Of a stretch of DNA of 64,000 nucleotides, positions 17,012 to 24,925 are shown piece after piece. The position numbers and the translations under genes were made by a program. Numbering within the stretch: the first letter of the stretch is position 1; every line of letters starts with the position of its first letter. The notes beneath the pieces are model-generated. The model was not told the origin of the DNA, made no database searches, and was given only the letters and a program-made list of their open reading frames with translations. Source of the DNA: Actinacidiphila sp. DG2A-62 (GTDB lineage: Bacteria; Actinomycetota; Actinomycetes; Streptomycetales; Streptomycetaceae); NCBI RefSeq assembly GCF_035825295.1, contig NZ_JAYMGI010000002.1:6191501-6255500 (forward strand). The letters run 5' to 3'.

Positions 17012-17647
17012 ATGTCCGCCTCACCACCTCCCGCCTGGCCCGACGAGCGGCTCAGCACCGGAGCCGCCCGCCTCGCCGCCCGCCACCAGGGCCAGTTCTC
17101 CGCGGAGACCGTGCAGCAACTGCTCATCGACTCCTACCGGCTCCTCGCCGAGAACGCCCGGGTCCGCACCCACCTTGTGGTACTGGCCGAGCGCCTGACC
17201 GCTGAGCGGCTCGACGCCCTCGCCCACACCCGGACGCCGGCCACCGGCGGCGCGGTGCGGGTGCTGTTCGTCTGCGGGCACAACGCCGGCCGCTCGCAGC
17301 TGGCCGCAGCCCTGCTGGCCCACCGGGCCGGCGAGCGCGTGGTCGTCTCCTCCGCCGGGACCGACCCGGCAGCCGAGGTCGAGCCGCACGTCGCTCAGGT
17401 CCTCACGGAGTCGGGCTTGCCCGTCGCGGACGCCTATCCCAAACCGTTGACCGGCGAGGTCGTCCAAGCCGCCGACTACGTGATCACGATGGGCTGCGGG
17501 GACGCCTGCCCCGTGGTGCCGGGCCGGCACTACCTGGACTGGGACGTCGCCGACCCCGACGGCGCCCCGCTCGATGCCGTACGCGCCATCCGCGACGACA
17601 TCGACGCCCGCATCACCGACCTACTGGCCGCCCTCCCCAGCGCCTGA
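17012..17647 (+). CDS. arsC: ArsC-type arsenate reductase with N-terminal helical domain
   Basis: Predicted 211 residues. Residues about 12-78 form a helical bundle (TVQQLLIDSYRLLAENARVR) seen in front of some actinobacterial ArsC proteins. Residues 88-208 are a low-molecular-weight phosphatase fold: FVCGHNAGRSQLAAALL carries the CX5RS loop, GCGDACP the redox cysteines, and YLDWDVADPDG the catalytic aspartate. It reduces arsenate to arsenite, which ACR3 can then export. First gene of the divergent plus-strand operon; a shorter ArsC follows after 50 bases. Confidence 0.9.
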   Translation: MSASPPPAWPDERLSTGAARLAARHQGQFSAETVQQLLIDSYRLLAENARVRTHLVVLAERLTAERLDALAHTRTPATGGAVRVLFVCGHNAGRSQLAAALLAHRAGERVVVSSAGTDPAAEVEPHVAQVLTESGLPVADAYPKPLTGEVVQAADYVITMGCGDACPVVPGRHYLDWDVADPDGAPLDAVRAIRDDIDARITDLLAALPSA

Positions 17648-17697
17648 CCGCTGCATTTCCGCACCTCCTGCTGAACCACCTCGCCAAGGGATGAACG

Positions 17698-18111
17698 ATG
17701 TCCGACAAGCCTTCCGTCCTGTTCGTCTGCGTCCACAACGCCGGTCGCTCGCAGATGGCCGCCGCCTGGCTGACCCACCTCGCCGGGGACCGTGTCGAGG
17801 TCCGCTCCGCCGGCTCCAACCCCGGTGACGCCGTCAACCCGGCCGCCATCGCGGCGATGGCGGAGGTCGGCATCGACATCTCCGCCGAAACCCCGAAGAT
17901 CCTCACCGTCGACGCGGTGAAGGAGTCCGATGTCTGCATCACCATGGGCTGCGGCGACACCTGCCCGGTCTTCCCCGGCAAGCGCTACCTCGACTGGGAT
18001 CTCGAAGACCCGGCCGGGCAGGGCGTCGAGGCCGTCCGTCCGATCCGCGACGAGATCAAGACCCTCGTCGAGGGCCTGATCAAGGAGATCGCCCCGGAGA
18101 AGACGGCATGA
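17698..18111 (+). CDS. arsC: ArsC arsenate reductase
   Basis: Predicted 137 residues, the usual length for thioredoxin-linked ArsC. FVCVHNAGRSQMAAAWL carries the CX5R loop, MGCGDTCPVFPG the second and third redox cysteines, and YLDWDLEDPAG the general-acid aspartate. It reduces arsenate with electrons from thioredoxin or mycothiol systems. AAGGGATGAACG precedes the start. Its stop overlaps the start of the trxB remnant, so the original operon was arsC-arsC-trxB. Confidence 0.94.
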   Translation: MSDKPSVLFVCVHNAGRSQMAAAWLTHLAGDRVEVRSAGSNPGDAVNPAAIAAMAEVGIDISAETPKILTVDAVKESDVCITMGCGDTCPVFPGKRYLDWDLEDPAGQGVEAVRPIRDEIKTLVEGLIKEIAPEKTA

Positions 18112-18597
18112 GCGAGATACGCGACGTCGTCATCATCGGCTCCGGCCCCGCCGGATACACCGCCGCCCTCTATACCGCCCGCGCCCAGCTCAGGCCCCTG
18201 CTGTTCGGCTCCAGCATCTTCGTCGGCGGCTCGCTCACCACTACGACCGAGGTGGAGAACTTCCCCGGCTTCCCCGAAGGCGTCGACCTGCCCGCCTTGA
18301 TGGAGAACATGCGGGCCCAGGCTGAGAAGTTCGGCGCCGAGATGATCGACGACGACATCACCGCCGTCGACCTGACCGGTGGCGTCAAGCTGCTGACCGA
18401 CTCCGAGGGCACCGTCCACCGCGCGAAGTCGGTGATCATCGCGACCGGCTCCGGGTACCGCAAGCTCGGCCTGCCCCGCGAGGAGGAACTGTCGGGGCGC
18501 GGGGTGTCGTGGTGCGCCACCCGCGATGGGTTCTTCTTCAAGGGTCGGGACATCGTTGTGGTTGGCGGCGGCGACACCGCCATGGAGGAAGCGACCA
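18108..18597 (+). pseudogene. trxB: Truncated thioredoxin reductase
   Basis: About 163 residues of a TrxB are intact: DVVIIGSGPAGYTAALYTAR (FAD), ENFPGFPEG, IIATGSGYRKLGLP and VVVGGGDTAMEEAT (NADPH). Right after EEAT the sequence turns into the recombinase module on the other strand; the frame continues to 18851 only as foreign residues. The active site reads CATR instead of CATC, so the second redox cysteine is lost as well. It cannot work as a thioredoxin reductase. Start overlaps the arsC stop (ATGA). Confidence 0.9.
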
Positions 18598-19673
18598 GCC
18601 GGTCGGAGGGCACCGACGGCGGAACCGTGGTGATGCCCGCGAAGACGAGACCGCGGGTGGGGTCTTTGAAGATCACACGTTCTTGTCGAAGCGCTTTGAA
18701 GATGTTGCGCACCACGATGTGGATGGACCGGGCGGGGGTGCCGGTGCGGGTCGCGATGGCCGCTTCGATGTCCTCGCGGGTGATGGACCGCAGAGTCACG
18801 GTGCCGTTGGCGATCCATCGTTGCAGCACTGGTTGGAGCACGTCGAAGTAGCGGGCGATGCTGCGGTAGCTGCGCGCGGGGCGCTCCCATCGGCCCTCGC
18901 CGCGGACGGCCCGCACCCAGGTGCGCATCTCGCGGCCGATGGCGTCCGGCAGAGCGGCCATCTCGCGTTCCAGTCGGGCCTGGTGGCGGTCTCGGTGCAG
19001 GTCGGGGTCGGTGCGAAGCATCCCGCGCTCGCGCAGGAACCGGGCGGCGCGGCGCGCACTGAGATGCTCATCAGCGTGGGCCAGGTCGTGGAGGTCGCCC
19101 TCCAGAACAGGCGCGTCCGCTCCCAGCCAGGACAGCAAGATCGTCAGCGTTCGCTTGGTGGAGGTGATCGGGGCCCTGCTCCCACCTTTCATGTTTCGCC
19201 AGTGCGACCATCTCAGCCAGGAGCACCTCAGCCGCAGGCGTCAGCACCGGCAGTAGGCGAACGGGGGTACCGATTAGCGGGCGCCAGTCGCGCCGCGCCG
19301 TGAACAGCAACTCCTGCCCGGGCAGGGCCAGGTGCTCCGACACCTTTCGGCCGTCGTCCTTCCCGACAACGGACCCAGCCAGGCGGCGCATCAGTGCCGG
19401 ACCGGTGGGAAGAGGCTCGCCGAACCAGAGCTGCGTGAACGGCTCGCGCTCGGCGCCAGGGCCGTGGGCGGCGATGTGGGTGCGGCAGCCGCGGCAACGG
19501 CCCTCGACGAGCGGCCCGGACCGTTGGCAGCGGCTGCACACTCCCATCACCGCGTCAGGCTTGTGCGCCTCAGCACACCGCAGGCATCGCTGTCGCCGTG
19601 TCGCGATGAACCAGCAGTCGCACAGCACGCACGACCGCGGTGTCGGGTCCGGCCATGTCCGGGTCCGACGCAT
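18598..19673 (-). pseudogene. Zinc-finger plus recombinase-like protein, frameshifted and truncated
   Basis: From the ATG at 19673 the frame encodes cysteine knuckles (CVLCDCWF, CLRC, CSRCQRS, CRGC) and a body up to LLAEMVALAKHE, then runs to a stop at 19071. A second frame, open from 19192, carries TILLSWLGADAPVLEGDL, LSARRAARFLRERGML and RYFDVLQPVLQRWIA, ARSIHIVVRNIFKALRQERV and PSDRL, which look like the core-binding part of a large recombinase-like protein. The two pieces probably were one protein broken by a frameshift between about 19130 and 19190. At 18598 it is cut off by the trxB junction, so any catalytic C-terminus is gone. Confidence 0.6.
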
Positions 19674-19702
19674 GCCGGTCTGCCGGGGCCGCGCGGACCG
19701 CG

Positions 19703-20452
19703 TTACCGCAGACCGATGCAGGGGGAAGGGGCCGGCGGCGTCGGCCGCAGCATCCCGGCTCGCTCCAGGATCGCGCGCACCGAGCGGGTGTAGTTGGGGA
19801 TGTCATCCAAGACGTGCTCGTCGACCAGGTCGTCTCCGTGCGCGTCGCGAACGGCGAGGGCGAGCCGGAGCATCTCGACCAACTTGCGCTGCATCGGCCT
19901 GCCGATGCCGGTGTCGGCCGCGTACGCGGCGGTGTGCACTACCAACTCGTCGTAGCCCTCCAGCGGCCGTTGCAAAATGCGACGGCAGACCTGGATGGAA
20001 AGCCGATGCCTGACCGGAAAGAGCGCGAGCTGCCCCCGCAGCGCGGCTGGCAGGACGGCGGGGTCGTCCCGACACGGCCCTCGGGATGCGTTGCGGGCTT
20101 CCAGCCACTGCAGCCGCTCCCGCCCGCCGACCGTGCGGCGGCCGGGCTTACGCAGCGGCTGAGCATGCGTGGGCGCCAAGCCGTAGAACACCAGCTGAAG
20201 CTGCAGATCACGGGGGCGGCACATCTGCGGGGCCGTCACCCACTCAGCGTCCGCCTCCAACCGGACCGCGTGGAGGCACGGCCGGCACAGGGGGTCGGAG
20301 TTCAGGTGCCGGGTGTGTCTGCAGCGTGGGCACCGGGCACGCTCGGGGTGCAGTCGGCGCCACTCGGTGCAGCCCTGGCAGATGTGATGCCGACCCAGCA
20401 GGCCCCATCCGAGGCACTCCCGGCACTGCCGGCCTCGATTCGAAGCGGTCAC
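19703..20452 (-). CDS. Cysteine-knuckle (zinc-finger-like) protein of the recombinase module
   Basis: Predicted 249 residues from the GTG at 20452. Four CxxC pairs are visible at the N-terminus (CRECLGWG, ICQGC, CPRCRHT, CRPC), the look of two zinc ribbons. Then follow FYGLAPTHAQPLRKPG and a helical C-terminal half (RRILQRPLEGYDELVVH, NYTRSVRAILERAGML). It sits between the HTH protein and the broken zinc-finger/recombinase gene, all on the minus strand with tiny gaps. I infer a DNA-binding accessory factor for site choice or synapsis; there is no direct evidence. Confidence 0.66.
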   Translation of the reverse strand: MTASNRGRQCRECLGWGLLGRHHICQGCTEWRRLHPERARCPRCRHTRHLNSDPLCRPCLHAVRLEADAEWVTAPQMCRPRDLQLQLVFYGLAPTHAQPLRKPGRRTVGGRERLQWLEARNASRGPCRDDPAVLPAALRGQLALFPVRHRLSIQVCRRILQRPLEGYDELVVHTAAYAADTGIGRPMQRKLVEMLRLALAVRDAHGDDLVDEHVLDDIPNYTRSVRAILERAGMLRPTPPAPSPCIGLR

Positions 20453-20455
20453 GGG

Positions 20456-20794
20456 TCAGTTCGGTGGGAGCGAGCGCGGGCCGCTCTTCTGCCGTGGACT
20501 GGGGCGCACCGGCCGGCTTGCCGGCTCGGGCCCCCCGACGGCCCGAGCCTCCGGCATCGCGTATCCGTGCTCGGCCGACAGTGGCTCGGCCTGGAGGAGA
20601 TCGCCCACGGTGCATTCCAGCACGGCGCAGATCTTGTCCAGGTCGTCCAGGCGGACGGTGACCGGGGTGCCGCTCCACATCGCGGCGACCTTGCTGAGAG
20701 ACGGGGTGAAGCCCACGGTCTTGAACGCTTCCAGTAGTTCGGTGGGGCGCCACAGGTCGCGCTGAGCGGCCACCATCCGCAAATTCCACTTCAC
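20456..20794 (-). CDS. Small HTH (Cro/C1-like) protein coupled to the recombinase
   Basis: Predicted 112 residues from the GTG at 20794, which overlaps the recombinase stop by 4 bases (GTGA). KWNLRMVAAQRDLWRPTELL then LSKVAAMWSGTPVTVRLDDL and ICAVLECTVGDLLQAEP fit a Cro/C1 helix-turn-helix. The C-terminal tail is Pro/Arg-rich. Small HTH partners next to tyrosine recombinases act as regulators or excision factors in other elements; which of these applies here is not known. Confidence 0.75.
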   Translation of the reverse strand: MKWNLRMVAAQRDLWRPTELLEAFKTVGFTPSLSKVAAMWSGTPVTVRLDDLDKICAVLECTVGDLLQAEPLSAEHGYAMPEARAVGGPEPASRPVRPSPRQKSGPRSLPPN

Positions 20795-21966
20795 CGCAGG
20801 TTCCCCTTGTCCATCATCAGACGCTGAGCGGCGCGGTTGCTCGCGGCCAGACTCGCATCCTCCGGGTCGGCCTGAGCGGTCGCCATGTATCGCACGGTGG
20901 TGGTGGCCCAGTCGTGGCCGAGGACGCGTTGTACCTCCCACAACGTCATCCCACGCTCATAGTTGTGGGTCGCGCAGGCGTGCCGCAAAAGGTGTGGGAA
21001 CAAATCGGTGACCGGTCCCCGCAGATGCGCTGCCGCCGCGTTGTGCAGCACACGGCGAAAGGCGGGAGGCCCGAGCGCCGGCGCGATTGGCAGATTCAGC
21101 GCGGCCACTGCCTTCGGGCTGCGCTCGGAAGGCCACAGAGGCGCCCGCGGATGGTCGGCGTCGTCCCCGAAATCCCCGCGAATCTCTTCCACATACCACC
21201 ACAGCAGCTCGCGGCCCTCCTTGAACAGGTACGCCTCACGCTGCCGCGGGCCGGAGCCGCGCGATCCCTTGCCCTGGACGACGAAGCGACCCCACTGGCC
21301 GTTCTCCCAGTGCACATCCTCCAGACACACCCCGCACAGCTCCGCCGCCCGCACGCCGGATAGATAGGCGATCTTCGCCATGACGTAGTCGCGGCAGGCC
21401 ACCGCGTACTTCCTGGCAAAGGGAAGCTGCTCCCGCCAACGGGAGAAGAAGTCCTTCATCGCCGCTTGCGAAGGCGGGATGCGCAACCCGAAGTCACCAC
21501 GGTGGTGCGGGCGGTTGAACGGGTCGATCGGCGACTCGACCGCGCACCCGAAGCGCATCATGATCTCGTGGGCATAGCGCTGTTCGAGAAAGGCGAAGTA
21601 CGCGTCGATGTAGTTGCACTTCTGCCGCATCGTCGACCGAGCACGCTTGCCCGGCCCGGCGAAATACTTGTCGACCTCACGCGGCGAAAGCTGCCAGGGC
21701 ACCGTGCCGTAGAAGTCGCAGACCTCGATGACCGGCTTGACCAATTGGTCGATCGTCGACGCCGCGAGACCGGCGGCGTCCCGCGCCCACTGGTACTCGG
21801 TGAGGGTGTCGACGAAGAAGCTCTCCTCGTCCTGGACCGAGATCCTGGCCTGACGCCGCCGCTGCAGCGTGACGACGTCCGCCAGCCCGGTCTCGATCGG
21901 CGCCGGCTCCTCATCAGCAGCTGCCGTCGGCGATACGAGCGTGAGCGTGCGACTTTCGGTATCTGA
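20791..21966 (-). CDS. Tyrosine recombinase (integrase)
   Basis: Predicted 391 residues from the GTG at 21966; a longer reading from a TTG at 22032 would run through two palindromes and is less likely. The core-binding domain is at about 60-170 (SFFVDTLTEYQWARDAAGLA). The catalytic residues are in order: Arg in YLSGVRAAELCG, the His-Arg box PHLLRHACATH, and the nucleophile region LGHDWATTTVRYMATA. It should cut and join DNA at the islet ends. Heads a minus-strand operon with HTH and zinc-finger genes. Full length and apparently intact. Confidence 0.92.
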   Translation of the reverse strand, partial: SDTESRTLTLVSPTAAADEEPAPIETGLADVVTLQRRRQARISVQDEESFFVDTLTEYQWARDAAGLAASTIDQLVKPVIEVCDFYGTVPWQLSPREVDKYFAGPGKRARSTMRQKCNYIDAYFAFLEQRYAHEIMMRFGCAVESPIDPFNRPHHRGDFGLRIPPSQAAMKDFFSRWREQLPFARKYAVACRDYVMAKIAYLSGVRAAELCGVCLEDVHWENGQWGRFVVQGKGSRGSGPRQREAYLFKEGRELLWWYVEEIRGDFGDDADHPRAPLWPSERSPKAVAALNLPIAPALGPPAFRRVLHNAAAAHLRGPVTDLFPHLLRHACATHNYERGMTLWEVQRVLGHDWATTTVRYMATAQADPEDASLAASNRAAQRLMMDKGNLR

Positions 21967-22122
21967 CACAAAGACGCAGATTACGCGTCTGACTCGCAGA
22001 TTCTGCGAGTTGCTGCTGAGATTCCACGCCAACGAGTGACGCCCGGAAACCGGGGATCTACCTGCCCAGATGCCGCTTCAAGTCACCGAGACACCGCTCG
22101 GGAACCCGCGCGTACTCCACTA
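21791..22122. repeat. Direct repeat copy B (right end of the islet)
   Basis: Partner of 14051-14383. Here it holds the intact recombinase start, its upstream palindromes, and the terminus CTCCACTA, after which the sequence is the coding stub of the interrupted DUF6884-like gene. Confidence 0.92.
21973..22010. promoter_or_regulatory. Paired palindromes upstream of the recombinase
   Basis: GACGC-AGATTAC-GCGTC (21973-21989) and the perfect ACTCGCAG-ATT-CTGCGAGT (21992-22010) both contain CGCAGATT and lie just upstream of the recombinase start and about 110 bases from the islet end. They could be recombinase core or arm sites, or an operator for the HTH partner. The remnant copy keeps the same positions (14252-14270) with two changes. 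Confidence 0.5.
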
Positions 22123-22478
22123 ACGATCACGATGCGGCGGCGGCCCACGGGTCTGGCGGTGTGCCATCCCGCGTACACGCGGCCGGCGGGCGTCAGGTAG
22201 AGATCCCGGCCGGTGTCGTTCCAGGTGACCGGGCCCTGGTCCCAGGGCTGCGGCCGGATGTCGGCGTATCCGGCCCGGTACACGACAGCCAGGGTCCTGG
22301 CGTTGAACCACCGCTCTTTGGCCCAGTAGGCGGCGGAGCTGATGCCGGGAACGAGATGGTCGGGGCGCTCCGCTGCGGCGAGCACTGCTTCGTGAGCCGG
22401 GCCGTTCAGCTTCGGGCCCGGGCTCGGGGGCGGGGCGGCAGGATGCGGGGGAGGATCGCCGGAGCGGGGATCGGTCAC
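22122..22478 (-). pseudogene. DUF6884-like protein, 5' half (cut by the stress islet)
   Basis: Starts at the GTG at 22478 behind AAGGAAC and overlaps the DnaB-N-like stop (GTGA). About 119 host residues are present, including PGISSAAYWAKERWFNARTL, RDLYLTPAGRVYAGWHTARP and RRRIVIV; then islet DNA adds SGVRAGSRAVSR and a stop at 22083. RRRIVIV is what would normally lead into the CGSRK motif found headless at 8190. Together the halves give a protein of about 310 residues. The original function is unknown. Confidence 0.7.
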
Positions 22479-23295
22479 GTGTTCCTTGTAAGAGCTGGAG
22501 CGGGTGCGCGGCCCGCGGGCGCTGTGTTGCGCCGTGCGGCCAAGGCGGGTGGACGGGGAGCCGGCGGGGGATCTGCTGGCGGCGGGGCACGGCGTCTGGT
22601 GACCTGGGCGAGTTCGCTCAAGGCCCGGCGGGCGCCGAGGATGAGATGGTGGGGTGCGCGGGTGGGGTCGCCGGTGAGCGTGGTGATGTGATGTCCGGCG
22701 GTTTTGGCCGCGGTCAGTAGTGCCCGCTGGTGGATGCGGCGTGCCCAGTGGTCGGCCGGGCCGGCCGGACGCTGCAGGACCGCGAGAAGGTCGGCGGGAT
22801 CGCTTTCGCCCAGGGCTCCGTCCTGCCACACCTGCCACAAGACGGTGACCGGATCGATGAGGGCGCCGCGTCGGATCATCAGGTCGAGCGCGGCGAACAC
22901 GCGTCCGTGCAGGGCCGAGTTGAAGTCTTGGGGGCGCAGCCCCCGCAGCGTGGCGTGGTCTTCGGGACGGGCGGTGACGGCGGCGAGGAGGAGTTGCTCT
23001 TCGTCCAGCGTTTCCCGCGAAGGCTGACCCACGGGGGGAGCGACGGGTTCGGCTCGGGGGACGGGGCCGGACCGGTGGGGCCAGTGGGGCTGGTTGCGGT
23101 CGAGGAAGGCCAGGAGGCGGCCAGCTTCGTCCACGACGGCCGCTGCCGGGTCGGGGTGGCTGATGTCGCCGGCGGTCTGCGCCAGGCGGATGGCGTGCTC
23201 CCGCAGATCCCGGCGGAATGCTTCGGCGCGGATCATCGATGCGTAGGCGGCGGCGTGGGCGGGGGCGGGGCATGCGGAGATCAGGAGGTGTGGGC
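22475..23295 (-). pseudogene. DnaB N-terminal-domain-like protein, 3' part
   Basis: Continues the gene that starts at 24925 beyond the IS3 insertion. Visible are LLISACPAPAHAAAYASMIR, LREHAIRLAQTAGDI, then a second DnaB-N-like unit DEEQLLLAAVTARPEDHATL, LRPQDFNSALHGRVFAALDL and DPVTVLWQVW. No Walker motif is present, so this is not a full helicase; it resembles stand-alone DnaB-N proteins on actinobacterial plasmids, which may act in replication. No native start remains on this side of the insertion. Confidence 0.74.
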
Positions 23296-23344
23296 TTGAT
23301 CCGCTTTGACGGACATTCGAGATCAGGGGCTCTGCCCCGGGAGG

Positions 23345-23662
23345 ATGTCCATCATGGAGAGCATGGGGAAGAAGAAGCCGCGCCCTCGCCGCTCGTTCAC
23401 GCCGCAGTTCAAGGCCGAGATCGTCGAGCTGTGCCAGCGTGGCGACCGCACGGTCGGCCAGATCGCGAAGGACTTCGACCTGACCGAGACGGCGGTACGC
23501 GACTGGGTCAAGCAAGCCGAGGTCGACGCCGGCGAGCGCGACGGCCTGACCAGCAGCGAACGCGAGGAACTGGCTGCGCTTCGGCGGGAGAACCGCCGGC
23601 TGCGTGAAGACGTCGACATCCTCAAGCGGGCCACGGCTTTCTTCGCGAAGGAGACCCGGTGA
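23345..23662 (+). CDS. IS3 transposase OrfA
   Basis: Predicted 105 residues from the ATG at 23345 in GGAGGATGTCC; an ATG at 23360 is possible. PRRSFTPQFKAEIVELCQRG then VGQIAKDFDLTETAVRDWVK is the helix-turn-helix that binds the element ends, and LAALRRENRRLREDVDILKR is the leucine-zipper-like coil typical of OrfA. The stop overlaps the GTG of orfB by 4 bases, so OrfB may be made by re-initiation or by frameshifting. Confidence 0.9.
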   Translation: MSIMESMGKKKPRPRRSFTPQFKAEIVELCQRGDRTVGQIAKDFDLTETAVRDWVKQAEVDAGERDGLTSSEREELAALRRENRRLREDVDILKRATAFFAKETR

Positions 23663-24537
23663 CGGTTCACCCGTTCATCGAGGCGGAGAAAAGCGCAGGT
23701 CACAGCGTCAAACGCGCCTGTGAGCTACTTCAGGTCTCCCGAGCCGCCTACTACGCCCGCCGCACCGGCACCCCCGGCCCCCGCGCGGTCCGCGACGCCG
23801 AACTGACCGAGCAGATCACCGCTGTCCACGCCAGGTCGCGGGGAACCTACGGTGCCCCACGCGTCCACGCCGCCCTGGTGCGCGACGGCGCTGCGTGTGG
23901 GCGTCGCCGTGTCGCCCGGCTGATGCGGGCGGCCGGCCTGGCAGGCCGACACCGCAGACGACGGCAGCCGACCACCGTCCCCGACCCCCGGGCGGTCACC
24001 CGTCCCGACCTCATCAGCCGGGACTTCCAGCCCGACCCCACCGGGCTTGACGCCCGCTGGTGCGGCGACATCACCTACATCCCGACCGAGGAAGGCTGGC
24101 TCTACCTGGCCACCGTCATCGACATCGCCTCACGCCGCGTCGTCGGCTGGGAAACCGCCGACCACATGCGCACTGATCTGGTCGCAGACGCCCTGACCAC
24201 CGCCTGCCGGCAGCGTCGCCCGATGCGACCGGTGATCTTCCACTCGGATCGCGGAAGCCAGTACACCAGCCAGCAATTCGCCGCCCTGGCAGACCAGTTC
24301 GGGGTCCGTCTGTCAGTCGGCCGCACCGGGCAATGCTGGGACAAGGACAACGCACTGGCCGAATCGTTCTTCGCCACCATCAAACGCGAACTGCTCGACA
24401 CGACCACCTGGCCCACCCGGGCCGCCGCCCGAACCGCGATCTTCGACTTCATCGAGGGCTGGTACAACTTGCACCGACTGCACAGCAGCCTCGACTACCG
24501 CAGCCCCGCCGAGTACGAGACCGCACTCGCAGCCTGA
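23659..24537 (+). CDS. IS3 transposase OrfB (DDE integrase core)
   Basis: Predicted 292 residues. An HTH_21-like N-terminus (ELLQVSRAAYYARR, RGTYGAPRVHAALVRDG) precedes the rve integrase core. The three catalytic residues are visible: Asp in RWCGDITYIPTEEG, Asp in VIFHSDRGSQYTS, and Glu in NALAESFFATIKRELL. The frame is intact to the family's C-terminal HSSLDYRSPAEYE motif, so the element may still be active. Confidence 0.94.
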   Translation: MTVHPFIEAEKSAGHSVKRACELLQVSRAAYYARRTGTPGPRAVRDAELTEQITAVHARSRGTYGAPRVHAALVRDGAACGRRRVARLMRAAGLAGRHRRRRQPTTVPDPRAVTRPDLISRDFQPDPTGLDARWCGDITYIPTEEGWLYLATVIDIASRRVVGWETADHMRTDLVADALTTACRQRRPMRPVIFHSDRGSQYTSQQFAALADQFGVRLSVGRTGQCWDKDNALAESFFATIKRELLDTTTWPTRAAARTAIFDFIEGWYNLHRLHSSLDYRSPAEYETALAA

Positions 24538-24572
24538 CCACCACACCAACGGTGTCCGCCAAAGCGGAACAA

Positions 24573-24925
24573 GCTCAGTGGAGGTAGGGAGCGGTCAGCG
24601 CGGGCGCGCGCGGGACGGCCGCAGACAGCACGGCCGCAAGCCACACCGGCTCGCGCCGGTGCGCCTCGGACGCAGGCGGCTCCAGGCCGAGCATGGCCTG
24701 GTAGACCGCGGCGTGGACGGGGCTGGCGAAGTGCTCGGGGCGCAGGCCGGTAGCGGCGGACATCTCGTCGGGCTGGAGCAGAAGCGCCCCGAGCAGGGCC
24801 TGCTCGGCGTAGTGGAGTGGCTCGGGCGGCGTCGGCTCGACGGGTCCGTCAACGTCAGGGGGATGGTTCTGCGGTCGCGCGGTGGTCCGGGGCTGGGGCC
24901 GGGTGCAGGGCGGAATGGTGGGCAT
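24573..24925 (-). pseudogene. DnaB N-terminal-domain-like protein, 5' part
   Basis: Starts at the ATG at 24925, which overlaps the stop of the C5 methyltransferase (TGATG). After a Pro-rich leader come the DnaB-N hallmarks HYAEQALLGALLLQPDEMSA, LRPEHFASPVHAAVYQAML and PVWLAAVLSAAVPRAP, ending at APYLH where the IS3 element begins. The rest of the gene is at 22475-23295. Before the insertion it was the middle gene between the methyltransferase and the DUF6884-like gene. Confidence 0.76.

Larger units (their letters stand above)
8190..22122. mobile_element. 13.9-kb stress islet with terminal recombinase module
   Basis: This block separates the two halves of a DUF6884-like gene. It carries ion-homeostasis genes, an arsenic block and, at its right end, a tyrosine recombinase with HTH and zinc-finger partners. 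The right end reads GTACTCCACTA before host sequence at 22123; the same sequence with the same upstream 330 bases occurs inside the block and ends in CTCCACTA at about 14383. The left end contains GCGCGTGGGTTCC and the right end, inverted, GCGCGGGTTCC. Its genes start with ATG or GTG, unlike many backbone genes. The ends are placed to within about 10 bases. Confidence 0.6.
23296..24572 (+). mobile_element. IS3-family insertion sequence
   Basis: About 1277 bases, bounded by imperfect inverted repeats: TTGATCCGCTTTGACGGACA at 23296-23315 and the complement of TTGTTCCGCTTTGGCGGACA at 24553-24572 (17 of 20 alike). It carries overlapping orfA and orfB and splits a DnaB-N-like gene. I could not find a convincing target duplication. 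Confidence 0.85.

Noticed and set aside
23285..24580. Target-site duplication of the IS3 element
   Set aside because: The bases flanking the inverted repeats do not match at 3 or 4 positions in any register I tried.
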